Assembly (NCBI GenBank): GCA_002168195.1
Contig: NHBP01000056.1
Coordinates: 26,240 to 36,448 of the forward strand
Length of the DNA: 10,209 nt
Direction of reading: 5' to 3'
Source of the DNA: Planctomycetaceae bacterium TMED10
GTDB lineage: Bacteria > Planctomycetota > Planctomycetia > Pirellulales > UBA7805
Notes under the pieces: model-generated
What the model saw: only the letters and a program-made list of their open reading frames with translations
Database searches by the model: none
What the model was told of the DNA's origin: nothing
Shown here: piece by piece, positions 1 to 7,590 of the stretch
Layout of the letters: each line of letters begins with the position of its first letter
Position numbering within the stretch: the first letter of the stretch is position 1
Program-made: the position numbers and the translations under genes

Positions 1-849
1 GCGGAGCATGTGGGCGCTACGGTGGTGCCCACTTCGGGTGGGAATACGGATCGGCAGATCCAAGTCATGCAGGAGTTCGGCGTGACAGCGATCTGCTGCA
101 CGCCGAGTTATTTTCTCCATTTAATGGATCGGGCTCAGCAGATCGGCATCGATTTCAAACAACTATCGCTAAAAACTGGTGTGTTCGGTGCAGAGCCCTG
201 GACTGAAGCGATGCGCAAACGCATCGAGGGTTCTGCCGATATTCGCGCATTTGATATTTATGGTCTGTCCGAGATTGTAGGGCCGGGGGTTGCAGCGGAA
301 TGCGAAGAACAGAACGGTTTACACGTTTTTGAAGATCACTTTTTCCCAGAAATTATCGATCCGGAAAGTGGAACGGTGTTGCCCGATGGCGAAGAGGGAG
401 AGCTCGTCTTAACGACACTCAGCAAAGAGGCCATGCCCCTGATCCGGTATCGCACGGGCGATATTACAAAGTTACTTCCAGAACCGTGTAGCTGTGGACG
501 CACGTTGCGAAAGATTCAACGGATTCATCGTCGGTCTGATGACATGCTGATTGTACGTGGTGTCAATGTTTATCCTGCACAAATCGAAGCAGCTCTTTTA
601 TCGGTCGAGGGAACGCTACCGCACTACCAGATTGAATTAACCCGCAAAGACGATCTCGACCAAGTTGCTGTGCATGTCGAAGTTGAAGCCGGTTTATCTG
701 ACGATCATTCAAATCAAACCCATACTGCGGTGATGCAGGCGATGAAAAGCGGTGTCGGAATACGGGTCGAGGTACAACTGCTCAAGCCTCAGACGCTGCC
801 ACGGAGCGAGGGAAAAGCGAACCGCGTATTCGATCGTCGGTCAGAGTAA
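1..849 (+). CDS. Phenylacetate-CoA ligase-like (PaaK family) adenylate-forming enzyme, C-terminal 282 residues, 5' partial
   Basis: ATP-dependent ligase that activates a carboxylic acid as acyl-AMP and transfers it to CoA; cytoplasmic. The frame is open to base 1, reading AEHVGATVVPTSGGNTDRQI, so the GTG at base 10 is internal and the gene starts outside the window. Visible landmarks, numbered from base 1: the GGNT-type loop near residues 13-16, ICCTPSYF near 31-38, the A5 motif YGLSEIVGPGVAAEC (87-101), RTGD (151-154), the CSCGR pair (163-167), the hinge/A8 region RSDDMLIVRGVNVYP (178-192), and the catalytic-type lysine in EGKANRVFDRR (K272). These match PaaK (about 430 residues), so roughly the last two thirds is present. 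The true acid could be phenylacetate, another aryl acid or an acyl chain; the nearby ketosynthase and thioesterase make a biosynthetic role possible. Stop is TAA. It converges on the ketosynthase gene with only 15 bases between stop codons. Confidence 0.93.
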   Translation, partial: AEHVGATVVPTSGGNTDRQIQVMQEFGVTAICCTPSYFLHLMDRAQQIGIDFKQLSLKTGVFGAEPWTEAMRKRIEGSADIRAFDIYGLSEIVGPGVAAECEEQNGLHVFEDHFFPEIIDPESGTVLPDGEEGELVLTTLSKEAMPLIRYRTGDITKLLPEPCSCGRTLRKIQRIHRRSDDMLIVRGVNVYPAQIEAALLSVEGTLPHYQIELTRKDDLDQVAVHVEVEAGLSDDHSNQTHTAVMQAMKSGVGIRVEVQLLKPQTLPRSEGKANRVFDRRSE

Positions 850-864
850 TCCGGATCGAAAAGA

Positions 865-2100
865 TTAGACATTGTCGGGGTGTGTAAATACCAGGCTGCA
901 ATTGGTACCGCCAAAACCAAATGAATTGCTCAGTGCCCATCCGATCGTGGCATTTTCACTTTTTCGCACGACCGGCAAGTCATCCACGAGTGGTTCTGGA
1001 TCTTCCAAATTAATGTTGGGGGCCAGAAAACCACCTTGCATCATGAGAATGCAAAAAATAGCTTCATGAACACCTGCGGCGCCCAGTCCGTGCCCCGTCA
1101 TCGATTTGGTCGATGAAAATGGCGGCATGCGAGCGCCGAAAACATTTTGGATCGCCTCTACTTCAACCGTGTCCCCAACCGGTGTCGAGGTGCCATGGAG
1201 GTTGACGTAATCAATTTGGTCAGAAGTGATGTTTGCATCTTCCAGGCTTAACCGCATCGCCTCTTCGCCACCGATGCGATTCGGAACCACCATGTCCTCG
1301 CCATCACAGGATGCCCCGGCTCCAGCCAGGACTGCCCAGATCTTTGCCCCTCGTTCCGTTGCGACCTGTAAATTTTCCAGGACCAGTACGCCTGCGCCAC
1401 CGGAGTAGACAAACCCGTCTCGTCCCCGGTCTAGTGGCCGCGAAGCCCTGGCAGGTTCGTCGTTGTAGGCAATGGAAAGAGCATTCATCCCATCGAAAGA
1501 TGCAACGCAGAAGACGTTGATGTCTTCAGCGCCTCCTGCAAAAACACGATCTTGTCGTCCCGAGCGAATCAAATCGAAGCCATGCATAATCGTATGTGCC
1601 GAAGTGGCACACGCGGAGGTCATTGAATAAGAGTGACCATGAATGTGAAACATGTTGCTCAGGTTAGCCGTCACGGCCGAGCCCATGATCCTCGGTACAA
1701 AGTAGGCTCCGACTTTACAACCACCCCGCGCTCGCATCCGATCCGCCAGGGCAACGGCATCCGGTACACTTGATCCACCAGTGCCCATGACGAGTCCCGT
1801 ACGCAAACTCGTTACGGCATCTTGATCGAGTTCTGCATGTGCAATAGCGTCGCGCATGGCCAACGCAGAGAGCAGAGCGGGGTCACATAGAAAACGACTT
1901 TGTTTACGATCAAACTCGCCGCGGAGTGGTTCGAGATCGACGTTGCCAGAAACGCGCGATCGAAGTTTCTCTGCTTCCCACTCCGGACGGGCCACGAGCC
2001 CTGACTCACCCGCTCGAAGGGCTTTTTCATTGAACTCAGCGCCACGACCAAGGGCACTAAGTATCCCAAATCCGGTTACGGCAACTTGCGTCTGCGTCAT
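865..2100 (-). CDS. FabB-like beta-ketoacyl-ACP synthase
   Basis: Condensing enzyme that extends an acyl-ACP by decarboxylative Claisen condensation with malonyl-ACP; cytoplasmic. The 411-residue product has the full thiolase-fold catalytic triad: C164 in TSACATSAH, H302 in NLHGTSTPVGD and H337 in KSMTGHGLGAAG, with the gating loop SNSFGFGGTN (391-400). The text around the cysteine, VFAGGAED, and the stretches YNDEPARASRP and GFLAPNINLEDP, resemble KAS I (FabB) more than FabF. I chose the ATG at 2100 because the domain begins at once (MTQTQVAVTGFGILSALG) and AGGG lies about 9 bases upstream; a longer frame to a TTG at 2148 adds a non-homologous, polar leader. It follows the thioesterase by 54 bases on the same strand, so the two are probably co-transcribed. 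It may serve a secondary fatty-acid or polyketide-like pathway rather than housekeeping synthesis. Stop is TAA. Confidence 0.93.
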   Translation of the reverse strand: MTQTQVAVTGFGILSALGRGAEFNEKALRAGESGLVARPEWEAEKLRSRVSGNVDLEPLRGEFDRKQSRFLCDPALLSALAMRDAIAHAELDQDAVTSLRTGLVMGTGGSSVPDAVALADRMRARGGCKVGAYFVPRIMGSAVTANLSNMFHIHGHSYSMTSACATSAHTIMHGFDLIRSGRQDRVFAGGAEDINVFCVASFDGMNALSIAYNDEPARASRPLDRGRDGFVYSGGAGVLVLENLQVATERGAKIWAVLAGAGASCDGEDMVVPNRIGGEEAMRLSLEDANITSDQIDYVNLHGTSTPVGDTVEVEAIQNVFGARMPPFSSTKSMTGHGLGAAGVHEAIFCILMMQGGFLAPNINLEDPEPLVDDLPVVRKSENATIGWALSNSFGFGGTNCSLVFTHPDNV

Positions 2101-2154
2101 TATGGCTGCCCTGCAGGTGCAGTCTCTTCGCGAATCATTGGGACGCAAGCAGAT

Positions 2155-2616
2155 TTATTCAGTGCGGGCCGGCTCTGCTGATCGTTTGGGAGTGGGTTCA
2201 TCACACTCGGGCACGAGAATAAAAGAGTCAATAATTTCCTGCGGAATGCGACGCGGCCTTCGCTTGGCAATATCCACCAGGGCCCAATTGGTTTCTGCTG
2301 TGACAAGAACACAATCATCCTCGGGTCGCCGGATCAGGTACTTTCTCAAAGACCTTGTTTTACCAAAGTTGGAGACCCATGTGTCGATCACAACTTCTTC
2401 ACCGGCAAATGCCGGGCGAAAGTATTCGATGTGGTGTGTGCGCACGACCCACGCTGCACCGATTTCAATATATTTCTCGGGAGTCCAGCCTTGCCTGGCA
2501 GAATGTTCTTGGGCAGCCGAACGCGTCCACAAAAGATAGGTCAGGCAACTCACATAGCCGTCAGGCTCCACTTCATTTTCGCCGATGACGTGATGATAGG
2601 GATATATGGCCGACAT
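2155..2616 (-). CDS. Hotdog-fold acyl-CoA/acyl-ACP thioesterase (4HBT/YbgC-like)
   Basis: Probable hydrolase of acyl- or aryl-thioesters; cytoplasmic. The 153-residue product has the usual length and pattern of the 4-hydroxybenzoyl-CoA thioesterase family: EVEPDGYVSCLTYLLWTRSA (15-34, equivalent to the D-x-x-G-H-V-N-N-x-x-Y segment with the acidic residue at D19), the long helix through AAQEHSARQG, and WVVRTHHIEYFRPAFAGEEV (56-75), followed by strands ending in ETNWALVDIAKRRPRRIP. The canonical His-Val-Asn-Asn is Tyr-Val-Ser-Cys here, so substrate handling may differ. The ATG at 2616 was chosen because GAGG sits 7 bases upstream, and because a -10 box centred near 2675 would place transcription start near 2665, downstream of the alternative frame start at 2670. 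It lies directly upstream of the ketosynthase; the pair resembles modules in aryl-polyene and related type II fatty-acid-like clusters, but no carrier protein is visible here. Confidence 0.88.
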   Translation of the reverse strand: MSAIYPYHHVIGENEVEPDGYVSCLTYLLWTRSAAQEHSARQGWTPEKYIEIGAAWVVRTHHIEYFRPAFAGEEVVIDTWVSNFGKTRSLRKYLIRRPEDDCVLVTAETNWALVDIAKRRPRRIPQEIIDSFILVPECDEPTPKRSAEPARTE

Positions 2617-2671
2617 AGGGAATCCTCGGGAACGTGTGGTGAACATTGCACTGCCCAGAAGTAGCATCACA

Positions 2672-2702
2672 ATTATAGATCAAAACGCGTCTCGCGTGCC
2701 AG
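2672..2702 (-). promoter_or_regulatory. Likely sigma-70 promoter for the thioesterase-ketosynthase unit
   Basis: The minus strand carries a perfect TATAAT at 2677-2672. A 4/6 match to the -35 box, CTGGCA, lies at 2702-2697 with a 19-base spacer, longer than the ideal 17. Predicted transcription starts near 2665, giving a leader of about 50 bases to the ATG at 2616. The -10 is convincing and the -35 is weak. Confidence 0.5.
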
Positions 2703-2772
2703 AAATGGGCTTGTTCAACTCGGGCAACGCAGCGGGGTGTTTGGGTCCTGCCGCGCGTGACGGTTGGAGGGG

Positions 2773-5130
2773 TTATTTCCCTACCATGCGGAGACGCTCA
2801 GCGTTCCGTGTCATCCGCAATGCCATGATGGGCGTATCGAGTATTCGAAATTCAGGTTTTCCCTCGGTGATCTCGATACGCTGATCCATGGGGACCGAAT
2901 TGAAAGTCTGAGTCACGCCGGTGGTGGGCCAATAGACTTCGATCCGATCAATTTGTGAAGCTTTCCCCAACCCTATCGTCTGACATAAAGGATTTGCCCC
3001 GAAACTCCCACCGCTATTCACGTGTTTGTAGATCGATCTTTTCTCGCCATTCTCTGTGATCACTACGTGAATGCGTGCGCCGATAGCCGAACGGTTGGAC
3101 TCCGTACCGATCAATTTGACCTTCAACCAGTGATTTCCAAAGCCGGGATTCTGAAAAATCGCATCCCGAAAATGATCCCCTTCATATGCTCCGCCCATCT
3201 GTGCGATCACTTCCTGGTCACCGTCGGAATCGAGGTCCGCAAAAGCAATGCCGTGTCCTTTCTGCAAATGACCGAATCCCCCCGGGTAGGTAACATTTTC
3301 AAATGAGGTGCCGTTACAATTTCGAAACATGACATTGGGTATCAGCGCTTCATAGTCCGGATACCCGGTCCCCAGATAAAAGTCGGTGAACCCATCATTG
3401 TCGAGGTCACCGAAATTGCCCCCCATTGGAATCAGCGTGCGCGTGAGGCCTAGATCCTTACTCCTTTCGCGAAATTCGCCCTCGGATGTTCCTTGATATA
3501 ATTTTGGTGATTCGAGCGAGGTTGTTTTTTTCATGAACCCTTGGACAACGGGGCCCAGATTTCCGTACCTAAGACTGTAACTTGGAACATACAAATCGAG
3601 GTTTCCGTCATTATTGAAATCCCAGAACCACACAGGAAAACTCTTGAGAGGGCCGTCCACATTGAATTTACCCGCCACATCCGTGAAGGTGCCGTCTCGA
3701 TTGTTCTGATAGAGTCGGTTCGGACTATCGAAGTTTGAAACATAGAGATCAGGATATCGATCGTTATTAAAATCTCCCCAGGTGACTCCCTTCGCGTAGC
3801 GAAAGTTTTCTACGCCTGCTTCTTTCGCCACATCGGTGAACGTGCCGTCTCCTTCGTTTCGAAAAAGCTGACTGGGAGAGGGAGATTCGGCATAGAAATC
3901 TTTCGAGGTCTTCTCGTAAACTCCCTCGTTTCCAACGAACAAGTCCAGATCTCCATCATTGTCATAATCGGCCCAGCCCGCGGAGTGCGACGGATAATGT
4001 ACCTCCCCGAGTCCTGCGAGAAATGTGATATCCTTGAATCGTCCCCTTCCATCATTTTCCAGCAGTGAGTTCGGGATCGTTCCTTTGCGACCCATCCAAC
4101 CTCCCCGCAACACGTAGACATCAAGGTCACCATCGTTATCGAAATCGGCTTGGACCATGTTGATCCCCCCGAGCAATCCCTGTAACCCTGCCTCTCCACT
4201 TCGATCTTGAAATTCGCCCCCACCCTTATTTTTGTAAAATCGCATCGGCTCTCTTGGGTCCCAGGACGAGGTCAAGATATCGTTCAACCCGTCATTGTCA
4301 AAATCATCCACCACGACTGTGCCGCCGGAATTGAATGCTTTCATACCGGACGCGGCGGCCACATTTTTAAATCGAGGAAATGAATCACCGTTGGCCTGAA
4401 AATTAAAGTCGATTAAATGTTCACGGGGAACCTTGTCCGGGTATTCGCCCAAGGTCATATAGGCAATGTTCATAAGCCATCGAGATCGCTGATCGACACC
4501 ATTCGATTTTTGAAGCGACTTGGAAAAATAGGCAATCGCATTCTCGGCGCCAGCACGATTTGTATGGATTGCAGCAGGTTGAAACGGGATAATGCAACTC
4601 TCGGGAGAGTTTTTCAAACAACAGTTTTCTGTCTCCGCAAGCCGCATGTAGGTTACACCGAGTCGATACAGTACTTCCCGATGCTTAGCTTCCGGGATGT
4701 TATTCCGAGGGTCACTCGCAAGTTTCTCAGCGACCTCAAGGTGCTTGATTGCCTCTCGTTCATTTCCGAGATTTAGCTCGGCAATGCTCAACATGCTATG
4801 CAACCGATAACGCTCGACAGCGATGGCATCCTCAGGCAACCTAGAGAGCGATCTGAGCATTTCGGAACGCGGTGGTGTGAGTGGTAAAAATAGGCGGTCG
4901 GCAGTCGTGACGCCATCGGCCACCTTCGCCAAGATGGCGACCATTTTTTGGTGAGAATCTTCTTGTTTTGACGCGGGTTTGCTGCCCGGCAATTGAGCGA
5001 GAGAAGTCGCTTCTACATTACAACCCGCAAATGTTCCGCACACGCAGAGAACAAAGCCCCAGAGTCGTGTTTGACTCCACCGGAATCTCCCCTGAGAGGT
5101 TACTTCAACAGAAGGTTTTTCGATGGGCAT
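2773..5130 (-). CDS. Exported lipoprotein with TPR-like region, seven VCBS/FG-GAP repeats and C-terminal ASPIC/UnbV domain (CRTAC1-like)
   Basis: Function unknown; predicted surface or periplasmic lipoprotein. From the ATG at 5130 it has 785 residues. A hydrophobic stretch (WGFVLCVCGTFAGC) ends at C37, a loose lipobox (F-A-G-C). Residues about 60-240 are helical and TPR-like and contain NCCLKNSPESCIIPFQ, with C170, C171 and C179, followed by H189. Then come seven calcium-loop motifs of the D-x-D-x-D-G-x-x-D type: 276-284, 329-337, 388-396, 453-461 (DFNNDRYPD, glycine lost), 504-512, 575-583 and 632-640, as expected for a beta-propeller. Residues about 679-757 (AIGARIHVVI to IEITEG) form the ASPIC/UnbV domain. 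The frame extends to another ATG at 5187, adding 19 residues; I prefer 5130 because it gives a shorter positive region before the signal core, but neither start has a Shine-Dalgarno sequence. Stop is TAA; 156 bases separate it from the thioesterase start. Confidence 0.9.
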   Translation of the reverse strand: MPIEKPSVEVTSQGRFRWSQTRLWGFVLCVCGTFAGCNVEATSLAQLPGSKPASKQEDSHQKMVAILAKVADGVTTADRLFLPLTPPRSEMLRSLSRLPEDAIAVERYRLHSMLSIAELNLGNEREAIKHLEVAEKLASDPRNNIPEAKHREVLYRLGVTYMRLAETENCCLKNSPESCIIPFQPAAIHTNRAGAENAIAYFSKSLQKSNGVDQRSRWLMNIAYMTLGEYPDKVPREHLIDFNFQANGDSFPRFKNVAAASGMKAFNSGGTVVVDDFDNDGLNDILTSSWDPREPMRFYKNKGGGEFQDRSGEAGLQGLLGGINMVQADFDNDGDLDVYVLRGGWMGRKGTIPNSLLENDGRGRFKDITFLAGLGEVHYPSHSAGWADYDNDGDLDLFVGNEGVYEKTSKDFYAESPSPSQLFRNEGDGTFTDVAKEAGVENFRYAKGVTWGDFNNDRYPDLYVSNFDSPNRLYQNNRDGTFTDVAGKFNVDGPLKSFPVWFWDFNNDGNLDLYVPSYSLRYGNLGPVVQGFMKKTTSLESPKLYQGTSEGEFRERSKDLGLTRTLIPMGGNFGDLDNDGFTDFYLGTGYPDYEALIPNVMFRNCNGTSFENVTYPGGFGHLQKGHGIAFADLDSDGDQEVIAQMGGAYEGDHFRDAIFQNPGFGNHWLKVKLIGTESNRSAIGARIHVVITENGEKRSIYKHVNSGGSFGANPLCQTIGLGKASQIDRIEVYWPTTGVTQTFNSVPMDQRIEITEGKPEFRILDTPIMALRMTRNAERLRMVGK

Positions 5131-5231
5131 CGGTACCGCGCGCGGACCGGGAGAAGAGATGCTGAAAAGGAGGAGTCGCGGGGCCATGCAATTGCAGACG
5201 TAATGAGTTCAAACGCTGTGAAGTGAGCGTC

Positions 5232-5253
5232 GGACTCCGCCCCTCGCGAGTCC
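5232..5253 (-). repeat. Hairpin-forming inverted repeat in the probable leader of the VCBS lipoprotein gene
   Basis: GGACTC at 5232-5237 is perfectly repeated in inverted form as GAGTCC at 5248-5253, with a 10-base GC-rich loop; CTCGCGAG inside it is itself a palindrome. It lies just downstream of the weak TATAAC box (5267-5262, minus strand), so it could be a leader hairpin or an operator. There is no T-run after it, so a terminator is unlikely. Confidence 0.4.
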
Positions 5254-5447
5254 AACTACATGTTATAGTACCGGGGCAAAAAAGAATTTGCTTGATATGC
5301 GAAAATACCGCCAAGTTATTGCTTGGGTCTAAAATTTTTTTTCGCAGTTTAATCAGGTCGGCTGAATAGAGACTGATGGTCTATTTATGCTGAGGATTGG
5401 TATCACCTTGGTCTATATTGCTAGCCTATCTTTGCTTTGCTGATTCT

Positions 5448-5475
5448 GGAAAAGACCATCGCGGAAGTTGCGATG
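5448..5475 (-). terminator. Candidate rho-independent terminator of the large selenoprotein gene
   Basis: On the minus strand, 52 bases after the TAA at 5527, CATCGC and GCGATG form a perfect 6-bp stem around a 7-base loop AACTTCC, followed by GTCTTTTCC. The stem is GC-rich but short and the U-run is interrupted, so this is a modest candidate. Confidence 0.4.
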
Positions 5476-5526
5476 TGACTTAAACGGCCGACAGGTTGCT
5501 CTCAACGTGAGCCCGTTGGGCACCTT

Positions 5527-7590
5527 TTATCGAGAGGCAGGCGTTCGAAAAGGCTTGTCGGATTGGTAGAGTTTCAGTCGATCCGCTAGTGGTGGTCTGG
5601 CACTCTCCGGAGCCTGCTCAATCGCCTTGAGTTGCCACTCCACGGCCTTCTCGTATTGCGTCGTCTCTGCATATGCGGCAGCCAGCGTATCCAACACAAA
5701 AAAATTGTCATTTGCAAACAAAGACGCCGCTTTGTTTGCATTCGCGAGTGCTTGTTTTCCATTTCTGAATTCCGGGTCAGGGCAGGTAGCCTGAAGCCAA
5801 GCCAGATTGTTATAGGCTTGGGCATCTTTTCCATTCAAGGCGATTGCGCGATGAAAGTCTTCTGCGGCCAGCTTGAATTTCCCTAACGTTTCATAACTGG
5901 TACCACGCCGATTGAATACAGGAAAAAAGTTTGGGGCCAGTTCGACTACGCGTGTAAAATCTTCAACCGCCTTACTGGTTTTTCCGAGGGCACTTAAAGC
6001 AATGCCTCGGCCGAAGAACAGTTTGGGATTTTCCGACTGTAATGAGATGGATTTATTGAAGTGCTTGACAGCATCCTTCATGCGATTCTGTTTAAGAAAG
6101 AGTTCTGCCATTGCCACCTGAGCGGGCGGGTAATCTGGTTCGGTCCGGAGTACTTCTTCTAGTTGTTTTAGGGCAGTTACGTTTTGCCCTGTTTGCATTA
6201 GCGCGGAAGCAAACTCCGTTCGAACGCCTGCAGAGTCGGGCCAAATATCGACAACATGGTTTAGCTGATTCGCCGCATATCGTTTTTGGCCTAAACGTTG
6301 AAAGAAGTCGGAAAACTTTCGATGTTTTAAGGCTTCCATTCCATTGAGCGCGGCTTGTGCCGCATCATCATCGAGTGTGCGGCCCGCAAGAATTGCTGCA
6401 CGTTGATACCGGTCGACCGGTGAATCAATCGGGGTAGTTAGGTCTTTTAGCACCTCCTCGACCGACACTGGGCCCTTGTAGATCGTAATTAAACGACCTT
6501 TTCCATCGATAAGAAAACTGGTTGGTAACGGCAGCGGCCTGCGCACTGGCGTCTGCAAGTCGTGTATCGATTGTAATAAATTAATCAGCGGGAGACTGGC
6601 ACGACCTGTAGGAAATGGAAAGCCCATTGTTTTAATTTGTTGTGCGGCATCCTCGTAGGTTGATCGTTCGTCGTTTAAGCCGTCAACGGATAAGGCCAAG
6701 ATATCAAGTCCTGCTTTTCCAATTTCATCTCTATTGCGGCTGAAGTCTTGCAATTCTTTCAGGCATGGAAGGCACCAACTTGCCCATAGGTTTACCAGTT
6801 TGGGTTTGCCGTTTGCGATATTAATGGGTTTGGTTGAACCGGCCCAGTTTTTGTAGGCAAGCTTAGGAAATTCCAATGGTGTAATTAATCGCAAGACTGC
6901 CTGATCGGAGTATGGTACCGGGCTTTGTTCCTTTGCAAAAAGTGCTTGGGTTTGCTTACGGTCGTCTACAACCTTTGATTTACCGGACCCCTGATCCAAG
7001 ACTTGGCGAGTGTCTAACTGGACATTATCAAATGTTTCGAGTCCGCCACCTGGCCAATGCACCACAACCCGCGCTATCTTTGTTGCATCGCCGAGGCCAA
7101 AGTGCATCCATTTGCTGTTTTGCGAGAGGAATCCTTCGCCGGCTCGCAAGGTCTTCGCGACAGGGTGCTTTTCGTCGCCGGTCGCATAAACTTCAACTCG
7201 GGCACCGACCGCATCTCGATTGGTCGTGATGCCGTCACCGTGGAGTAGCAGAGAAACGAAGTGGTTTTTTAGTGGTTGATCGTTTCGCATAAAGCGGAGA
7301 CGAGGAGCGGTGCGATTGGATATCCAGAAATCCAGATCACCGTCGTGGTCCCAGTCTCCAAAGGCCAGTCCTCTGCCATCGTCGGGGAAGTCCACCCCAC
7401 TCGCCACTGAGATATTGGCGAATCCTCCATCTCCGGTATTCAGGTAGGCGCAGTTACGTTCATTTCCACTCCAAGACGAACCAGAACGAATCATCTGGAA
7501 TATTTTTGCCCAACCGCGACGATAATCAGGATTATTTTCATCTTCCGCTGTCTCCGGTGATTGCGACACGACCTGTCGCCAAAACAAACT
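5527..7590 (-). CDS. C-terminal portion after the UGA: last VCBS loop, ASPIC/UnbV, TlpA/ResA-like thioredoxin and TPRs
   Basis: Codons after the UGA encode SLFWRQVVSQSP and onward, 687 residues (655-1341 of the whole protein). Residues 733-741 are DWDHDGDLD, the seventh VCBS loop. About 780-855 (RDAVGARVEVYA, RAGEGFLSQNSKWMHFGLG, VVVHWPGGGLETFDNV) is ASPIC/UnbV. A thioredoxin fold of TlpA/ResA type follows: LVNLWASWCLPCLKEL with C927 and C930, and the cis-proline-type segment RPLPLPTSFLIDGKGRL near 1005-1021. From about 1100 to 1250 there are TPR units, ending in the planctomycete-style AYNNLAWLQATCPDPEFRNG and LDTLAAAYAETTQYEKAVEWQLKAI. As an independent gene it would have to start at the TTG at 7587, would lack any signal peptide, and would put a VCBS-ASPIC-thioredoxin protein in the cytoplasm, which argues for joint translation with the upstream half. 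Stop is TAA. Confidence 0.85.
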   Translation of the reverse strand, partial: SLFWRQVVSQSPETAEDENNPDYRRGWAKIFQMIRSGSSWSGNERNCAYLNTGDGGFANISVASGVDFPDDGRGLAFGDWDHDGDLDFWISNRTAPRLRFMRNDQPLKNHFVSLLLHGDGITTNRDAVGARVEVYATGDEKHPVAKTLRAGEGFLSQNSKWMHFGLGDATKIARVVVHWPGGGLETFDNVQLDTRQVLDQGSGKSKVVDDRKQTQALFAKEQSPVPYSDQAVLRLITPLEFPKLAYKNWAGSTKPINIANGKPKLVNLWASWCLPCLKELQDFSRNRDEIGKAGLDILALSVDGLNDERSTYEDAAQQIKTMGFPFPTGRASLPLINLLQSIHDLQTPVRRPLPLPTSFLIDGKGRLITIYKGPVSVEEVLKDLTTPIDSPVDRYQRAAILAGRTLDDDAAQAALNGMEALKHRKFSDFFQRLGQKRYAANQLNHVVDIWPDSAGVRTEFASALMQTGQNVTALKQLEEVLRTEPDYPPAQVAMAELFLKQNRMKDAVKHFNKSISLQSENPKLFFGRGIALSALGKTSKAVEDFTRVVELAPNFFPVFNRRGTSYETLGKFKLAAEDFHRAIALNGKDAQAYNNLAWLQATCPDPEFRNGKQALANANKAASLFANDNFFVLDTLAAAYAETTQYEKAVEWQLKAIEQAPESARPPLADRLKLYQSDKPFRTPASR

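Larger units (their letters stand above)
5188..5526. other. 339-base intergenic region rich in small dyads and an A/T tract
   Basis: No supportable gene. It separates the large protein's stop from the VCBS lipoprotein's start, both on the minus strand. It holds a candidate terminator (5448-5475), a 6-bp dyad GGACTC/GAGTCC (5232-5237 and 5248-5253), a possible -10 box TATAAC (minus strand, 5267-5262), a dyad CCAAG/CTTGG (5311-5315 and 5322-5326), a run of A4T8 (5331-5342), a dyad AATAGA/TCTATT (5365-5370 and 5380-5385), and TGGTCTAT repeated directly at 5377 and 5409 (32-base spacing). GC drops sharply between 5255 and 5440. Confidence 0.6.

Noticed and set aside
2101..2148. Extended ketosynthase start at the TTG at 2148
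   Set aside because: Adds a polar 16-residue leader not typical of KAS enzymes; the ATG at 2100 sits exactly at the domain start and has AGGG upstream.
1856..2539. Long plus-strand open frame (227 codons) opposite the ketosynthase and thioesterase
   Set aside because: Antisense shadow: low-complexity Ser/Arg-rich translation without domain features, while the minus strand has complete enzyme families with catalytic residues.
2773..5130. Nucleotide repeats in the VCBS genes as a CRISPR or tandem repeat array
   Set aside because: The recurring segments encode DxDxDG calcium loops at irregular spacing inside an open frame; there are no uniform repeats and spacers.
5311..5342. Plus-strand intrinsic terminator (CCAAG/CTTGG stem followed by a T8 run)
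   Set aside because: The stem is only 5 bp and the T-run starts 8 bases after it; no plus-strand gene precedes it. More likely an A/T tract in a promoter-proximal region.
5527..7587. Independent gene starting at the TTG at 7587
   Set aside because: There is only a weak GGTGA 10 bases upstream, no signal peptide, and the protein would begin in mid-module of a VCBS/ASPIC fold that continues in phase from the upstream frame. Kept only as an alternative to UGA readthrough.
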